In this document: positions 1-7,917 of the stretch, one piece after another
Layout: every line of letters begins with the position of its first letter
How positions within the stretch are numbered: position 1 is the first letter of the stretch
NCBI GenBank assembly: GCA_964578485.1
Contig: CAZODA010000042.1
Coordinates: forward strand, 1-27,266
DNA: 27,266 nt
Reading direction: 5' to 3'
DNA from: CAZODA01 sp964578485
Lineage (GTDB): Bacteria; Bacteroidota; Bacteroidia; Bacteroidales; Marinilabiliaceae
The notes under the pieces: generated by a model
Databases searched by the model: none
Seen by the model: only the letters and a program-made list of their open reading frames with translations
What the model was told of the DNA's origin: nothing
Program-made: the position numbers and the translations under genes

Positions 1-280
1 GAGTTTAGGGTTTTGAGTTTAGGGTTTTGAGTTTAGGGTTTTGAGTTTAGGGTTTAGAGTTTTGGGTTTTGAGTTTTGGGTTTTGAGTTTAGGGTTTTGA
101 GTTTAGGGTTTTGAGTTTAGGGTTTTGAGTTTAGGGTTTAGAGTTTTGGGTTTTGAGTTTTGGGTTTTGAGTTTAGGGTTTTGAGTTTAGGGTTTTGAGT
201 TTAGGGTTTTGAGTTTAGGGTTTAGAGTTTTGGGTTTTGAGTTTTGGGTTTTGAGTTTAGGGTTTTGAGTTTAGGGTTTA
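1..280 (+). repeat. Telomere-like tandem repeat array (14-bp unit, 84-bp higher-order period)
   Basis: The stretch is twenty consecutive 14-bp units, each made of two heptamers of the form GAGTTTA/GGGTTTT. Three unit types occur: A (GAGTTTAGGGTTTT), A' (the same but ending in A) and B (GAGTTTTGGGTTTT). They follow the order A A A A' B B three times (1-84, 85-168, 169-252) and then A A', so the array has an exact 84-bp higher-order period. It begins at the window edge and presumably continues upstream. The G-rich strand is the plus strand. No real gene is visible: open frames through such arrays are artefacts of the repeat. Confidence 0.97.
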
Positions 281-319
281 ATTATGAATTATAAATCATT
301 AATTATGAGTTGATTAGCA

Positions 320-347
320 GATTAGTTGATGTGATAATTAGCAGATT
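320..347 (+). repeat. 28-bp direct repeat, left copy
   Basis: This 28-bp segment (begins GATTAGTTGATG, ends AGCAGATT) is identical to 27050-27077 in the same orientation. It is preceded at 281-319 by A+T-rich AATTATGAATTA-like sequence and followed by the hairpin cluster. The same order of modules occurs at the other end of the window, which marks it as part of a composite dispersed repeat rather than a chance match. Confidence 0.85.
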
Positions 348-376
348 TATAAGGTAAAACCCCCATATACAATAGC

Positions 377-632
377 TCCCGCCTTGCGTCGGGATTTCGC
401 TTCGCTCAAAAACCTAACGGAATGCAAGATAATTATGCTATTACAGGTTTTATCGAGCGTTCCATTCCTACGGAATGGCCTTTTTACATATCATTTCTTT
501 TTACCATGTCCACCATTCCTACCGGATGGTTTTTAATTTACAGAACAGCTCGATTTACCGCAATCCGTAGGATTGCAACGCTCGGTAGGAAATATGTCAT
601 CTCTCCCCCACCCACATTCCGTCAGGAATGTG
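377..632. repeat. Cluster of short palindromic hairpins
   Basis: Several small perfect or near-perfect inverted repeats lie in this gene-free stretch: 377-394 (TCCCG/CGGGA), 462-478 (CCATTCC, loop TAC, GGAATGG), 513-529 (an imperfect version), 560-576 (GCAATCC, loop GTA, GGATTGC) and 613-632 (CACATTCC, loop GTCA, GGAATGTG). The second and fourth are inverted copies of each other sharing the flank CGAGCGTT, with paired changes in both arms. They resemble REP-type elements. An open frame across 422-652 is explained by these repeats and is not called as a gene. From about 660 to 789 I see nothing recognisable. Confidence 0.8.
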
Positions 633-789
633 ACCTTTTTCTATTTACTTAAAAATTATCAAATTTAAAACTACAACGTGGTGAAATTATTATAGCAAAC
701 AAATCACCATCAGCCAGTTATAACCACGAAAGGATGGAGTTATTATATTTAATCATTTCTGATATTAAACAGCTACAGTGTAAATCATT

Positions 790-838
790 GAACACGAAAC
801 ACGAAACCCAAAACACGAAACTCAAAACACGAAACCCA
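790..838 (-). repeat. Short degenerate heptamer array in inverse orientation
   Basis: On the minus strand this reads as heptamers of the form GGGTTTC, GTGTTTT, GAGTTTC, related to the arrays at 1-280 and 26541-26736 but with GTG replacing some GGG/GAG. It lies two bases beyond the stop codon of floA (841), so it sits in the 3' flank of that gene. Confidence 0.8.
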
Positions 839-840
839 TA

Positions 841-1842
841 TTATTTTTTATCCAAGCTACGGTCTGATTTTGATTCTCCACTTTGTGGCGGTCGGGCCAA
901 ATTATCTCTCATAGCCGTATCGGCTTCAATATTTTTATACCTCACATAATCCATAATACCGAGATTGCCACTTCTAAATGCATCAGCTATAGCTTTTGGG
1001 ATTTCAGCTTCTGCCAATATCACTTTTGCGCGTGCTTCTTGTGCTTTGGCTTTCATTTCCTGCTCTTCTGCAACTGCCATGGCACGACGCTCTTCAGCCT
1101 TCGCCTGGGCAATATTTTTATCTGCTTCTGCTTGATCCATTTGAAGCTCTGCTCCAATATTTTTTCCTATGTCTATATCAGCAATGTCAATAGACAAAAT
1201 CTCAAATGCTGTACCTGCATCCAGGCCTTTTGCCAAAACAACTTTTGAAATAGAATCGGGTGTTTCCAGAACTGCCTTATGAGAACTGGATGATCCTATT
1301 GATGATACAATGCCCTCACCAACACGGGCAAGTACTGTTTCTTCGCCGGCACCTCCAACAAGCTGTTTAATATTTGCACGCACTGTAACTCGTGCTTTTG
1401 TAATTAACTGAATTCCGTCTTTTGCAACAGCAGCTACCGGCGGTGTATCAATAACTTTTGGATTTACTGACATTTGCACTGCTTCAAAAACATCACGGCC
1501 GGCCAAATCAATGGCTGTGGCCATTCTAAAGGTTAAATCAATGTTGGCCTTTGAAGCCGAAACAAGCGCATGAACAACCTTTTCGATATGTCCTCCGGCG
1601 AGGAAATGTGCCTCCAGCTCATCTCTTTTAATAAAGTGAAGACCAGCCTTATGAGCTTCAATCATAGCTCTAACTATAACAGCGGGTGGAACTTTACGAA
1701 TACGCATAAGCATAAGTTGCAACAATGAAATGCGTACACCGGTAACCAATGCTGAGAACCATAAAATTACCGGCACATAGTAAAGTATGAGAAAAAATAA
1801 AACAAATAAAACCGCTATCAATCCTAACGTTCCAATTTCCAT
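841..1842 (-). CDS. floA: Flotillin-like protein FloA (SPFH/UPF0365 family)
   Basis: Bacterial flotillin that forms oligomeric scaffolds in membrane microdomains and affects membrane fluidity and assembly of membrane complexes. The 333 residues match the family's usual length. A hydrophobic membrane-inserting segment occupies about residues 5-35, followed by the conserved VRISLLQLMLMRIRKVPP stretch, the SPFH core (about 60-235) and an Ala/Glu/Lys-rich coiled coil (about 240-290, many AEA and EAKA repeats). The start codon lies 5 bp after the nfeD-like stop, so the two genes are almost certainly co-transcribed; FloA-NfeD pairing is the standard arrangement for these families. The C-terminus is charged (ends SDRSLDKK). 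I am confident in the family; no ligand or partner can be read from sequence beyond NfeD. Confidence 0.95.
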   Translation of the reverse strand: MEIGTLGLIAVLFVLFFLILYYVPVILWFSALVTGVRISLLQLMLMRIRKVPPAVIVRAMIEAHKAGLHFIKRDELEAHFLAGGHIEKVVHALVSASKANIDLTFRMATAIDLAGRDVFEAVQMSVNPKVIDTPPVAAVAKDGIQLITKARVTVRANIKQLVGGAGEETVLARVGEGIVSSIGSSSSHKAVLETPDSISKVVLAKGLDAGTAFEILSIDIADIDIGKNIGAELQMDQAEADKNIAQAKAEERRAMAVAEEQEMKAKAQEARAKVILAEAEIPKAIADAFRSGNLGIMDYVRYKNIEADTAMRDNLARPPQSGESKSDRSLDKK

Positions 1843-1847
1843 AATCT

Positions 1848-2309
1848 TTAGTTTATAGGTTTAACAATTACATAAGTTTTAAAAACCTTGACAACTTCTA
1901 TTTCAGTACCGGGATCAACAAATTGACCGGGGTAGCGAGCTTCAACATCTTCGTTATTTATTCTTGCTTTTCCTACCGGATTTAAGCGACTAACAGTAAT
2001 ACCTTTATCTCCCGGCTTTATATTATCTTCTGTTACTGTTTCAACATTACCACTAATCTCAGTTTTTAACATAAACCTTCGCCAAGTTTTCCAACGAAGT
2101 GCCATTCCCAAAACAACAAGGGTTGCCAACATAGTAATAACCAGCACCCAGTTACCTGTTACAGCACCATGCGTGGAATAAGCTGTATAAACTCCGGCTA
2201 CTGTCATTATTATTCCTCCTATCCCGGAAATTGTCATTCCTGGAAAAACAAAAAACTCCAGTATAAGCAAAAGCAAACCGGTAGCAATGAGCAAAATAAC
2301 AACAATCAT
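1848..2309 (-). CDS. NfeD-like membrane protein
   Basis: Short NfeD-family membrane protein (153 residues), the usual operon partner of flotillins, thought to help organise or recruit them. Three hydrophobic segments are visible at about residues 1-22, 29-46 and 54-72, followed by a soluble beta-rich OB-fold domain (about 85-153) with the typical GDKGITVSRLNPVGKARI start and the late EVVKVFKTYVIVKP strand. It lacks the long ClpP-like protease domain of full-length NfeD, so it is the truncated (NfeD1b-like) class. It sits between clpS (9-bp gap) and floA (5-bp gap) on the same strand. Confidence 0.92.
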   Translation of the reverse strand: MIVVILLIATGLLLLILEFFVFPGMTISGIGGIIMTVAGVYTAYSTHGAVTGNWVLVITMLATLVVLGMALRWKTWRRFMLKTEISGNVETVTEDNIKPGDKGITVSRLNPVGKARINNEDVEARYPGQFVDPGTEIEVVKVFKTYVIVKPIN

Positions 2310-2318
2310 ATTTTTATA

Positions 2319-2594
2319 TTAAAAAATACTTACTTCCAAATCTTGTTCTAAAAGAAGTTGCTTCATTTTCTTTAGTTCCTCTTCTATTCCCTTTTTAATT
2401 TCACAATAGCCATTAAAATGAGTTATAATGGCACATTGTTCAGCTTGTTCCATATTATGTTTGCATACAAGCTGCAAACATTCAATAACATGTTCAAAAG
2501 TATTTATATCATCATTATGAAGTATCAATACCTTTTCTTCTAAATGAGGGTATCTTGACTTTTCCTTTTCACTTTCCTTATCAAAAGGTACCAT
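2319..2594 (-). CDS. clpS: ATP-dependent Clp protease adaptor ClpS
   Basis: Small cytoplasmic N-recognin that delivers proteins with bulky hydrophobic N-terminal residues to ClpA(C)P. At 91 residues it has the family's length. The signature HNDDINTFEHVIECL (about residues 27-41) contains the residues forming the N-degron pocket. It is followed by the conserved helix with EQAEQCAIITHFNG, whose His is the usual pocket residue of the family. The N-terminal 20 residues are highly charged and probably flexible, as expected for the part that enters the ClpA channel. It lies 63 bp downstream of the SPOR-domain gene and 9 bp upstream of the nfeD-like gene. No clpA/clpC or clpP is in the window. Confidence 0.93.
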   Translation of the reverse strand: MVPFDKESEKEKSRYPHLEEKVLILHNDDINTFEHVIECLQLVCKHNMEQAEQCAIITHFNGYCEIKKGIEEELKKMKQLLLEQDLEVSIF

Positions 2595-2657
2595 ATAAAA
2601 AATTTTTATTTCAAAGTAAATAAAATATCTGATTAAAATGCATTTTACTCTTGCTTT

Positions 2658-5249
2658 TTATTCCAGCTCCTTGGCTTTTTGAATATTAATAGGCTGCCCA
2701 TTAATAAAAGCAACAATAAATGCTCCACTAAATCCTGCTTCACGTATTTTATTAACCATAGCGGCAGCATCTTCATATTTTCTCCAGCTTCCGCTATAAT
2801 ATTTTGTAAGTCCACTTTCAGGTATAAATTCACTTGTTATATCAGGAATTTTTGAAAAAACAGCTGCATCCGGTTTATTTCTATAAACTCCTATCTGGAT
2901 TTTATATTCCGGTTTTGTCATATCTTTCAAGCTATCGGCATATACATTTTCATCATTTTCTGAAATAATGCCGGGAGCAGCAAAAGCATCGGCAACTACT
3001 TGCCCGGATTGTTCCTTGGCATTTAATAAGGCAGCTTCTTTATCAGAAGGCACAATTCTATCATTTTGTAGAGATTGATTTGATGAAGACATATAACCTT
3101 CAGAGCCCCAAAACCGACTTTCGGTATCGTCCACAAAAGATTCTTCAATCGGGACACCGGCCATTAACATAAGAAAAGATTCTTCCATCATATCCACTCC
3201 GGCACGTTTCAATGCCAAAAGTCGTTCAATACGTTCAGGATTATAGCTTGTAAGAGTTTTTAATTCAACTTCTGCCTCAGAAAAATTACTAACAACCTGA
3301 TCTAACATTCTTTCACTACCGGTATTTTTGCTTGTTGCTCCTATTTCTTGTGCTTTTGGATAATAAATTAAAAATTTTTGATCAAGGGCCTGCTCGTACA
3401 ACTCTAAAGAGCGATGTTTTAACTCTTTTGACTGCTCCAACAATTTTTTAACTTTATTGTCGATTTCATCTTCTTTCTCATCTTTGTTTGAAAGATGATG
3501 GCGCAATCCCAAATCAATTTCTGTCATATTATGAGTACTTTCAAGCAATCTCGCCGATTCCAGAGATAAGCTGTTTGCCCACACATATAGAGAATCTGAT
3601 CTAAACAATTCTATTTGTTCGTTATTATCGAATAATTCGCTATACATTTTACCAAGATATTCCTGTCGCATTGAAAAGTCTTCATCCGAATAAAAAGTAA
3701 ATTCACTTTTATTTAGCTGATCCAACATTTCAGCACTGATACTTTTAACTTCCGATGAAGGTCGTTTTGATGAAGGTGGCAGATACTCACCTTTTTGCAT
3801 TAAAAGTAATATTTTCTCTATCTCTCTTATCCTCGACAATCGATAATATCCATTAATTTCATCGTCGAGACTATAAACCTTTTGCTCCATTGTCACAATC
3901 TCTTCGCTTAACTGTTTCAGCTCTTGCTTATTATAACTTGAAGCGTACCTGTCTCTAAGATTAATGAGTCGCCCTTCAAGGCTGTCTCTCATAAACTCTA
4001 TTTGGTATCCTTGTGTAAAATACTCTAAAGCTTCACTACAAACAAAATCTTCGAAATTTTGATATAGCAAAGTATCATTAACATAGAAATTAAAGCTAAC
4101 AACATCTTTATCCTCCGCGTAGGCTGTTCCGCTATCTTCTTCGTCATAGATATTAAAATATTCCATTACTGCCTGTTCTGAAATCGGAAGGTTGGCAATT
4201 GTTTTTATCTGATTTATATCTTCAGTAAAATGACGTATAACACTGCTATCCCATACAATTTCAACAACTACAGTCAAACTATCAGGAAGCCCACGGTTTG
4301 TAGTAAACCATGCCTTTCCTGAATAACTATCAGGCACAAGAAGAAAATCATCATCCGCTGAATTGAAGGGAGGACCCAAGTTTGAAGGCTCTGAGTAGCT
4401 TCCTGTTTCAGGATCATAAAATGACTGATAAATATCAAAACCTCCTAAACCTCCGGGGCGATCGGAACTAAAATACAAGGTTGTACCATCAATAAGTAAG
4501 AAAGGATATAAATCATTATAATTACTACTAATTGGAGATGGTAAAGGTTCGGGCTCTGTCCAAGAATCAATTAAACGAATTATTTTATATAAATCATAGT
4601 CTTTAGAATTTCCTTTTATAGGGAAAAACACCTCATCCCCCTTTTCAGTACGGAAAATAATTTGATCTTGCTCCACCCCCATTCTAAAAAACACTCCTGC
4701 CTTCATAAGTTCACCGGCATCGTCGGAAAGGTTATAATAAGATAAGATGTCAGATTTTAAAACAGTATCTTTTTTAAGGATGGTTAAAGAGAAGTGTTTA
4801 TTTATAAGTTCAGCTCCTGATATACATTCATCTATATACCTCCTTACTTCATGAGTCAGCTCTTCTTTATCGCTACCTTTATACAAAGATAAAAAGCGCT
4901 CATAATGTTTTATGGCTGCTTCCATCTCATAAGACTTTTGCAAAAGTCTGCCAAGATAAAAATGGACTTTTGGTGAAGGGGCTCTATTAGCAGCAAACTG
5001 AAGCCTTTTAATAGCTTCACTATATTCCTGATATGAATAATACAATGAAACGCCATAATAATAATTGTAATTATGATTGCGGTCATTCCCTTTAAGGAGC
5101 TTTTTGTACATTTCTGCTGCTTCAGTATATTCTTCTTTCTCAAATAATTGTAAAGCCTCAGAAGCCGACACTCCGGCCTGTTGTGAAAATATTTGAGCAG
5201 GTATAAATAACAAACTCAAAATTAAGTATATGAGTGATATCCTTCCCAT
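2658..5249 (-). CDS. TPR/PD40 beta-propeller protein with C-terminal SPOR domain
   Basis: Secreted envelope protein of 863 residues. An N-terminal signal peptide (about 1-22, ending IFSQQ) is followed by TPR-like helices (about 28-145) and a PD40/WD40-like propeller segment (about 245-320, with the hallmark LYFSSDRPGGLGGFDIY). Next is a long, charged, largely helical and probably coiled-coil region (about 400-700). A SPOR domain (about 780-852, starting YKIQIGVYRNKP) closes the protein. SPOR domains bind peptidoglycan lacking stem peptides. The order TPR-PD40-peptidoglycan binding resembles PorE-type proteins of Bacteroidota, which instead end in an OmpA domain. I infer an outer-membrane or periplasmic scaffold anchored to the wall. 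A minus-strand TAATTTTG box (5279-5286) lies 30 bp before the start but no matching upstream element is seen. It leads the cluster with clpS, nfeD and floA. Confidence 0.88.
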   Translation of the reverse strand: MGRISLIYLILSLLFIPAQIFSQQAGVSASEALQLFEKEEYTEAAEMYKKLLKGNDRNHNYNYYYGVSLYYSYQEYSEAIKRLQFAANRAPSPKVHFYLGRLLQKSYEMEAAIKHYERFLSLYKGSDKEELTHEVRRYIDECISGAELINKHFSLTILKKDTVLKSDILSYYNLSDDAGELMKAGVFFRMGVEQDQIIFRTEKGDEVFFPIKGNSKDYDLYKIIRLIDSWTEPEPLPSPISSNYNDLYPFLLIDGTTLYFSSDRPGGLGGFDIYQSFYDPETGSYSEPSNLGPPFNSADDDFLLVPDSYSGKAWFTTNRGLPDSLTVVVEIVWDSSVIRHFTEDINQIKTIANLPISEQAVMEYFNIYDEEDSGTAYAEDKDVVSFNFYVNDTLLYQNFEDFVCSEALEYFTQGYQIEFMRDSLEGRLINLRDRYASSYNKQELKQLSEEIVTMEQKVYSLDDEINGYYRLSRIREIEKILLLMQKGEYLPPSSKRPSSEVKSISAEMLDQLNKSEFTFYSDEDFSMRQEYLGKMYSELFDNNEQIELFRSDSLYVWANSLSLESARLLESTHNMTEIDLGLRHHLSNKDEKEDEIDNKVKKLLEQSKELKHRSLELYEQALDQKFLIYYPKAQEIGATSKNTGSERMLDQVVSNFSEAEVELKTLTSYNPERIERLLALKRAGVDMMEESFLMLMAGVPIEESFVDDTESRFWGSEGYMSSSNQSLQNDRIVPSDKEAALLNAKEQSGQVVADAFAAPGIISENDENVYADSLKDMTKPEYKIQIGVYRNKPDAAVFSKIPDITSEFIPESGLTKYYSGSWRKYEDAAAMVNKIREAGFSGAFIVAFINGQPINIQKAKELE

Positions 5250-5377
5250 ATCAATTTTTTATAATTAAAATTCTGTTTCAAAATTAATGAAAGCAAGTGA
5301 AAAAATATAAATAAGTAATTATGAATTACCAACAATAAACAATTCATTTGTTAAAACTGTTATAAAAACAAAAAACT

Positions 5378-5833
5378 ATGACACATCTTAAAGAAGGTTC
5401 CAAAGCTCCGGCTTTTAATGGAATTGATCAAACAGGAGAGCTTATTTCTCTAAGTAATTTTAAAGGTAAAAAAATAGTGCTTTATTTTTATCCAAAGGAT
5501 GATACACCCGGATGTACTGCAGAAGCATGTAATCTGAATGACAATTATGATTCTTTTCGGGCCTTAGGCTATGAAATTATTGGTGTAAGTCCTGATGATC
5601 TGGACTCTCATCAAAAATTCATCAAAAAACATCAGTTACAATTTCATCTAATAGCCGACACAGAAAAGGAAATACTAAATACTTACGGTGTATGGGGCGA
5701 AAAGAAAATGTACGGTCGAAGCTATATGGGCGTACATCGCACAACTTTTATCATTGATGAAAATGGTATAATAGAAAAGATTATTTCAAAGGTAGATACA
5801 AAAAACCATGCAGATCAAATTCTTAAAAGTTGA
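5378..5833 (+). CDS. bcp: Thioredoxin-dependent thiol peroxidase (Bcp/PrxQ-type peroxiredoxin)
   Basis: Reduces hydrogen peroxide and organic peroxides in the cytoplasm using thioredoxin. The 151-residue length is normal. The active site FYPKDDTPGCTAEACNL has the peroxidatic Cys46 and, five residues on, the resolving Cys51, as in PrxQ/Bcp with the intrahelical disulfide. The thioredoxin fold continues with GVSPDDLDSHQKF and ends with RTTFIIDENGIIEKI. It stands upstream of recA on the same strand, 152 bp away, an arrangement I recall from other Bacteroidota. The gap contains only a weak inverted repeat and no convincing terminator. Confidence 0.95.
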   Translation: MTHLKEGSKAPAFNGIDQTGELISLSNFKGKKIVLYFYPKDDTPGCTAEACNLNDNYDSFRALGYEIIGVSPDDLDSHQKFIKKHQLQFHLIADTEKEILNTYGVWGEKKMYGRSYMGVHRTTFIIDENGIIEKIISKVDTKNHADQILKS

Positions 5834-5985
5834 GCTGAGCTGTTTAAATATTCTATAATTTTCCCTTAACATTAAACTTAGGGAAGGAGAAAAAAATTAA
5901 TTGCAACTGAGAGTAAATTAATCCGACATTGTTGATATTTTTTCCTTATCTTCACAATTCAAAATAAGGTTAAATTTAAATCAAA

Positions 5986-7005
5986 ATGTCAGAAAAAAAA
6001 GAAAACAAAGTAAACCAGGAAAGACTGAAGGCTCTTCAGTTAACCATGGATAAAATAGAAAAATCATACGGAAAAGGAACTATTATGCGTATGGGCGATG
6101 CTGTTATTGAAAGTGTCCCTGTAATTCCATCCGGTTCAATTTCCCTTGACCTTGCCTTAGGAGTAGGTGGATACCCAAAAGGAAGAGTTGTTGAAATTTT
6201 TGGTCCCGAATCATCCGGTAAAACAACTCTGGCCATCCATGCTATTGCGGAAGTACAAAAGATGGGTGGTATAGCGGCCTTTATTGACGCTGAACATGCT
6301 TTTGACCGTTTCTATGCTGAAAAACTTGGAGTCAATATTGCCGATTTGTTAATTTCACAGCCCGACAATGGAGAACAGGCACTTGAAATTTCCGATCAAT
6401 TGATTCGTTCATCAGCTGTAGATCTTGTGGTAATTGATTCAGTAGCTGCTTTAACACCTAAAGCTGAAATTGAAGGAGAAATGGGTGAAAATAAATTAGG
6501 CCTGCAAGCGCGATTAATGTCACAAGCACTTCGTAAGCTGACTTCCAATATTAGCAAAACCAATACATGCTGTATTTTTATTAATCAGTTGCGCGAAAAA
6601 ATTGGTGTTATGTTTGGAAATCCGGAAACCACCACAGGAGGTAATGCCCTTAAATTCTACTCCTCCATACGACTTGACATCAGGCGGATGTCACAAATTA
6701 AAACAGGCGATGAAGTTGTTGGAAATCAGACTCGCGTAAGGGTTGTAAAAAACAAAATTGCACCTCCTTTCCGTAAAGCTGAATTTGATATTATGTATGG
6801 TGAAGGAATCTCCAAAACAGGTGAAATTATCGACCTCGGCGTTGATCTCAATATAATTGGCAAAAGTGGCAGTTGGTTTAGTTATGGCGACACCAAGCTT
6901 GGACAAGGTCGCGAAACTGTAAAAGACCTCATCAGGGACAATCCTGAATTAGCTGAAGAATTAGAAAACAAAATTGTTGAAGCTTTACAAAAAAACGAAA
7001 AATAA
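5986..7005 (+). CDS. recA: Recombinase RecA
   Basis: Forms ATP-dependent filaments on single-stranded DNA, drives strand exchange and is the SOS co-protease in species that have LexA. The 339 residues are full length. Walker A GPESSGKT is at 73-80 and Walker B VVIDSVAAL at about 146-154. The MAW-like segment, loop L1 with EGEMGENKLGLQARLMSQALRK-type sequence and loop L2 (FINQLREKIGVMFGNPETTTGG, split here by its conserved G) are intact. The C-terminal tail is acidic as usual. The next gene (CvfB-like) starts 29 bp downstream, suggesting co-transcription. I see no LexA-type operator upstream that I could defend. Confidence 0.99.
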   Translation: MSEKKENKVNQERLKALQLTMDKIEKSYGKGTIMRMGDAVIESVPVIPSGSISLDLALGVGGYPKGRVVEIFGPESSGKTTLAIHAIAEVQKMGGIAAFIDAEHAFDRFYAEKLGVNIADLLISQPDNGEQALEISDQLIRSSAVDLVVIDSVAALTPKAEIEGEMGENKLGLQARLMSQALRKLTSNISKTNTCCIFINQLREKIGVMFGNPETTTGGNALKFYSSIRLDIRRMSQIKTGDEVVGNQTRVRVVKNKIAPPFRKAEFDIMYGEGISKTGEIIDLGVDLNIIGKSGSWFSYGDTKLGQGRETVKDLIRDNPELAEELENKIVEALQKNEK

Positions 7006-7034
7006 AGATATAAGTTAAGCTTAATATCTATTCA

Positions 7035-7868
7035 ATGTTAGTTGAAATTGGAAAATTAAATACGCTAAAAATTTTGCGTAACACATCGGTTGGAGTTTAT
7101 TTGGACGGTGGAGTTCTTGGTGACATTTTACTTCCTAAACGGTATGTTCCTGATAATGCTGAAGTTGATGACGAGATAAATGTTTTTATTTATCTCGATT
7201 CGGAAGATCGCTTAATTGCAACAACCGAAACTCCCCTTGCCATGGTTGGCGATTTTGCATACTTAAAGGTAATAACCTTAAGTCGTTTTGGAGCTTTTAT
7301 GGACTGGGGCCTTATGAAAGATCTTTTAGTCCCATTTAGAGAGCAAAACGAAAAAATGGAAAAAGATAAATTCTATGTTGTCTATGTTTATCTTGATGAT
7401 AAAAGTAACAGAATAGTAGCATCTTCGAAAATCCATAAATTTCTTGACAATATTTCTCCGGACTACACTCAGGGTGAAGAAGTAGAATTATTGATTGCAG
7501 AGAAAAATGATATTGGATACCAAGCAATAATTAACAATACTCATACGGGTATGCTCTATCACAATCAAATCTTCAAAGCAATAGAAATTGGAGATAGCAT
7601 AAGCGGATATATTAATAAGGTTCGTGAGGATGATAAAATAGACCTGCTTCTTGAAAAGCCCGGCTACAGCAAAATTGATGAACTATCGACTAAAATCTAT
7701 GATATTCTTAAAGAAAACCAAGGCTATCTTGCTGTTAGCGACAAGTCATCTCCTGATGAAATTTCTTCACTTTTTCAAATGAGCAAAAAAAAATTCAAAA
7801 TCGCCATAGGTAATCTTTACAAAAACAAGCTTATCAATATTGAAGAAGGCGGAATAAGAATTTTATAA
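7035..7868 (+). CDS. S1-like RNA-binding protein of the CvfB family
   Basis: A 277-residue protein with the CvfB/YitL architecture: three consecutive S1-like beta-barrel domains (about 1-63, 68-135 and 147-207), then a C-terminal winged helix (about 213-277). The second barrel carries the typical SRFGAFMDWGLMKDLLVP strand-loop, and the C-terminal domain reads SPDEISSLFQMSKKKFKIAIGNLYKNKLI, like a helix-turn-helix. Family members bind RNA; in Staphylococcus CvfB affects virulence gene expression. The role in Bacteroidota is not established. It lies 29 bp after recA and 49 bp before fmt, all on the same strand, so the three may form one transcription unit. Confidence 0.88.
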   Translation: MLVEIGKLNTLKILRNTSVGVYLDGGVLGDILLPKRYVPDNAEVDDEINVFIYLDSEDRLIATTETPLAMVGDFAYLKVITLSRFGAFMDWGLMKDLLVPFREQNEKMEKDKFYVVYVYLDDKSNRIVASSKIHKFLDNISPDYTQGEEVELLIAEKNDIGYQAIINNTHTGMLYHNQIFKAIEIGDSISGYINKVREDDKIDLLLEKPGYSKIDELSTKIYDILKENQGYLAVSDKSSPDEISSLFQMSKKKFKIAIGNLYKNKLINIEEGGIRIL

Positions 7869-7917
7869 TTTTTCAGTTAACTTTTAGGCTTTCATTAGTT
7901 ATCAAATTATATGATAT

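Noticed and set aside
1..280. True linear-chromosome telomere
   Set aside because: The heptamer resembles a telomere repeat, but related arrays occur inside the same window next to housekeeping genes, so an interstitial repeat is the simpler reading. A contig end at the array would be an assembly effect.
377..632. CRISPR array
   Set aside because: The palindromes differ in sequence, spacing is irregular, there are no unique spacers of constant length and no cas genes.
422..652. 76-codon open frame in the left repeat island
   Set aside because: It spans four palindromic elements and has no recognisable domain or ribosome-binding site.
5861..5885. Inverted repeat TTCCCT/AGGGAA between bcp and recA as a terminator
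   Set aside because: The stem is 6 bp with a 13-base loop and no T-tract follows.
5929..5954. Possible recA promoter (TTGTTG and TATCTTCA)
   Set aside because: The spacer is only about 12-15 bp and the -7 box deviates from TAnnTTTG, so it is too weak to annotate.
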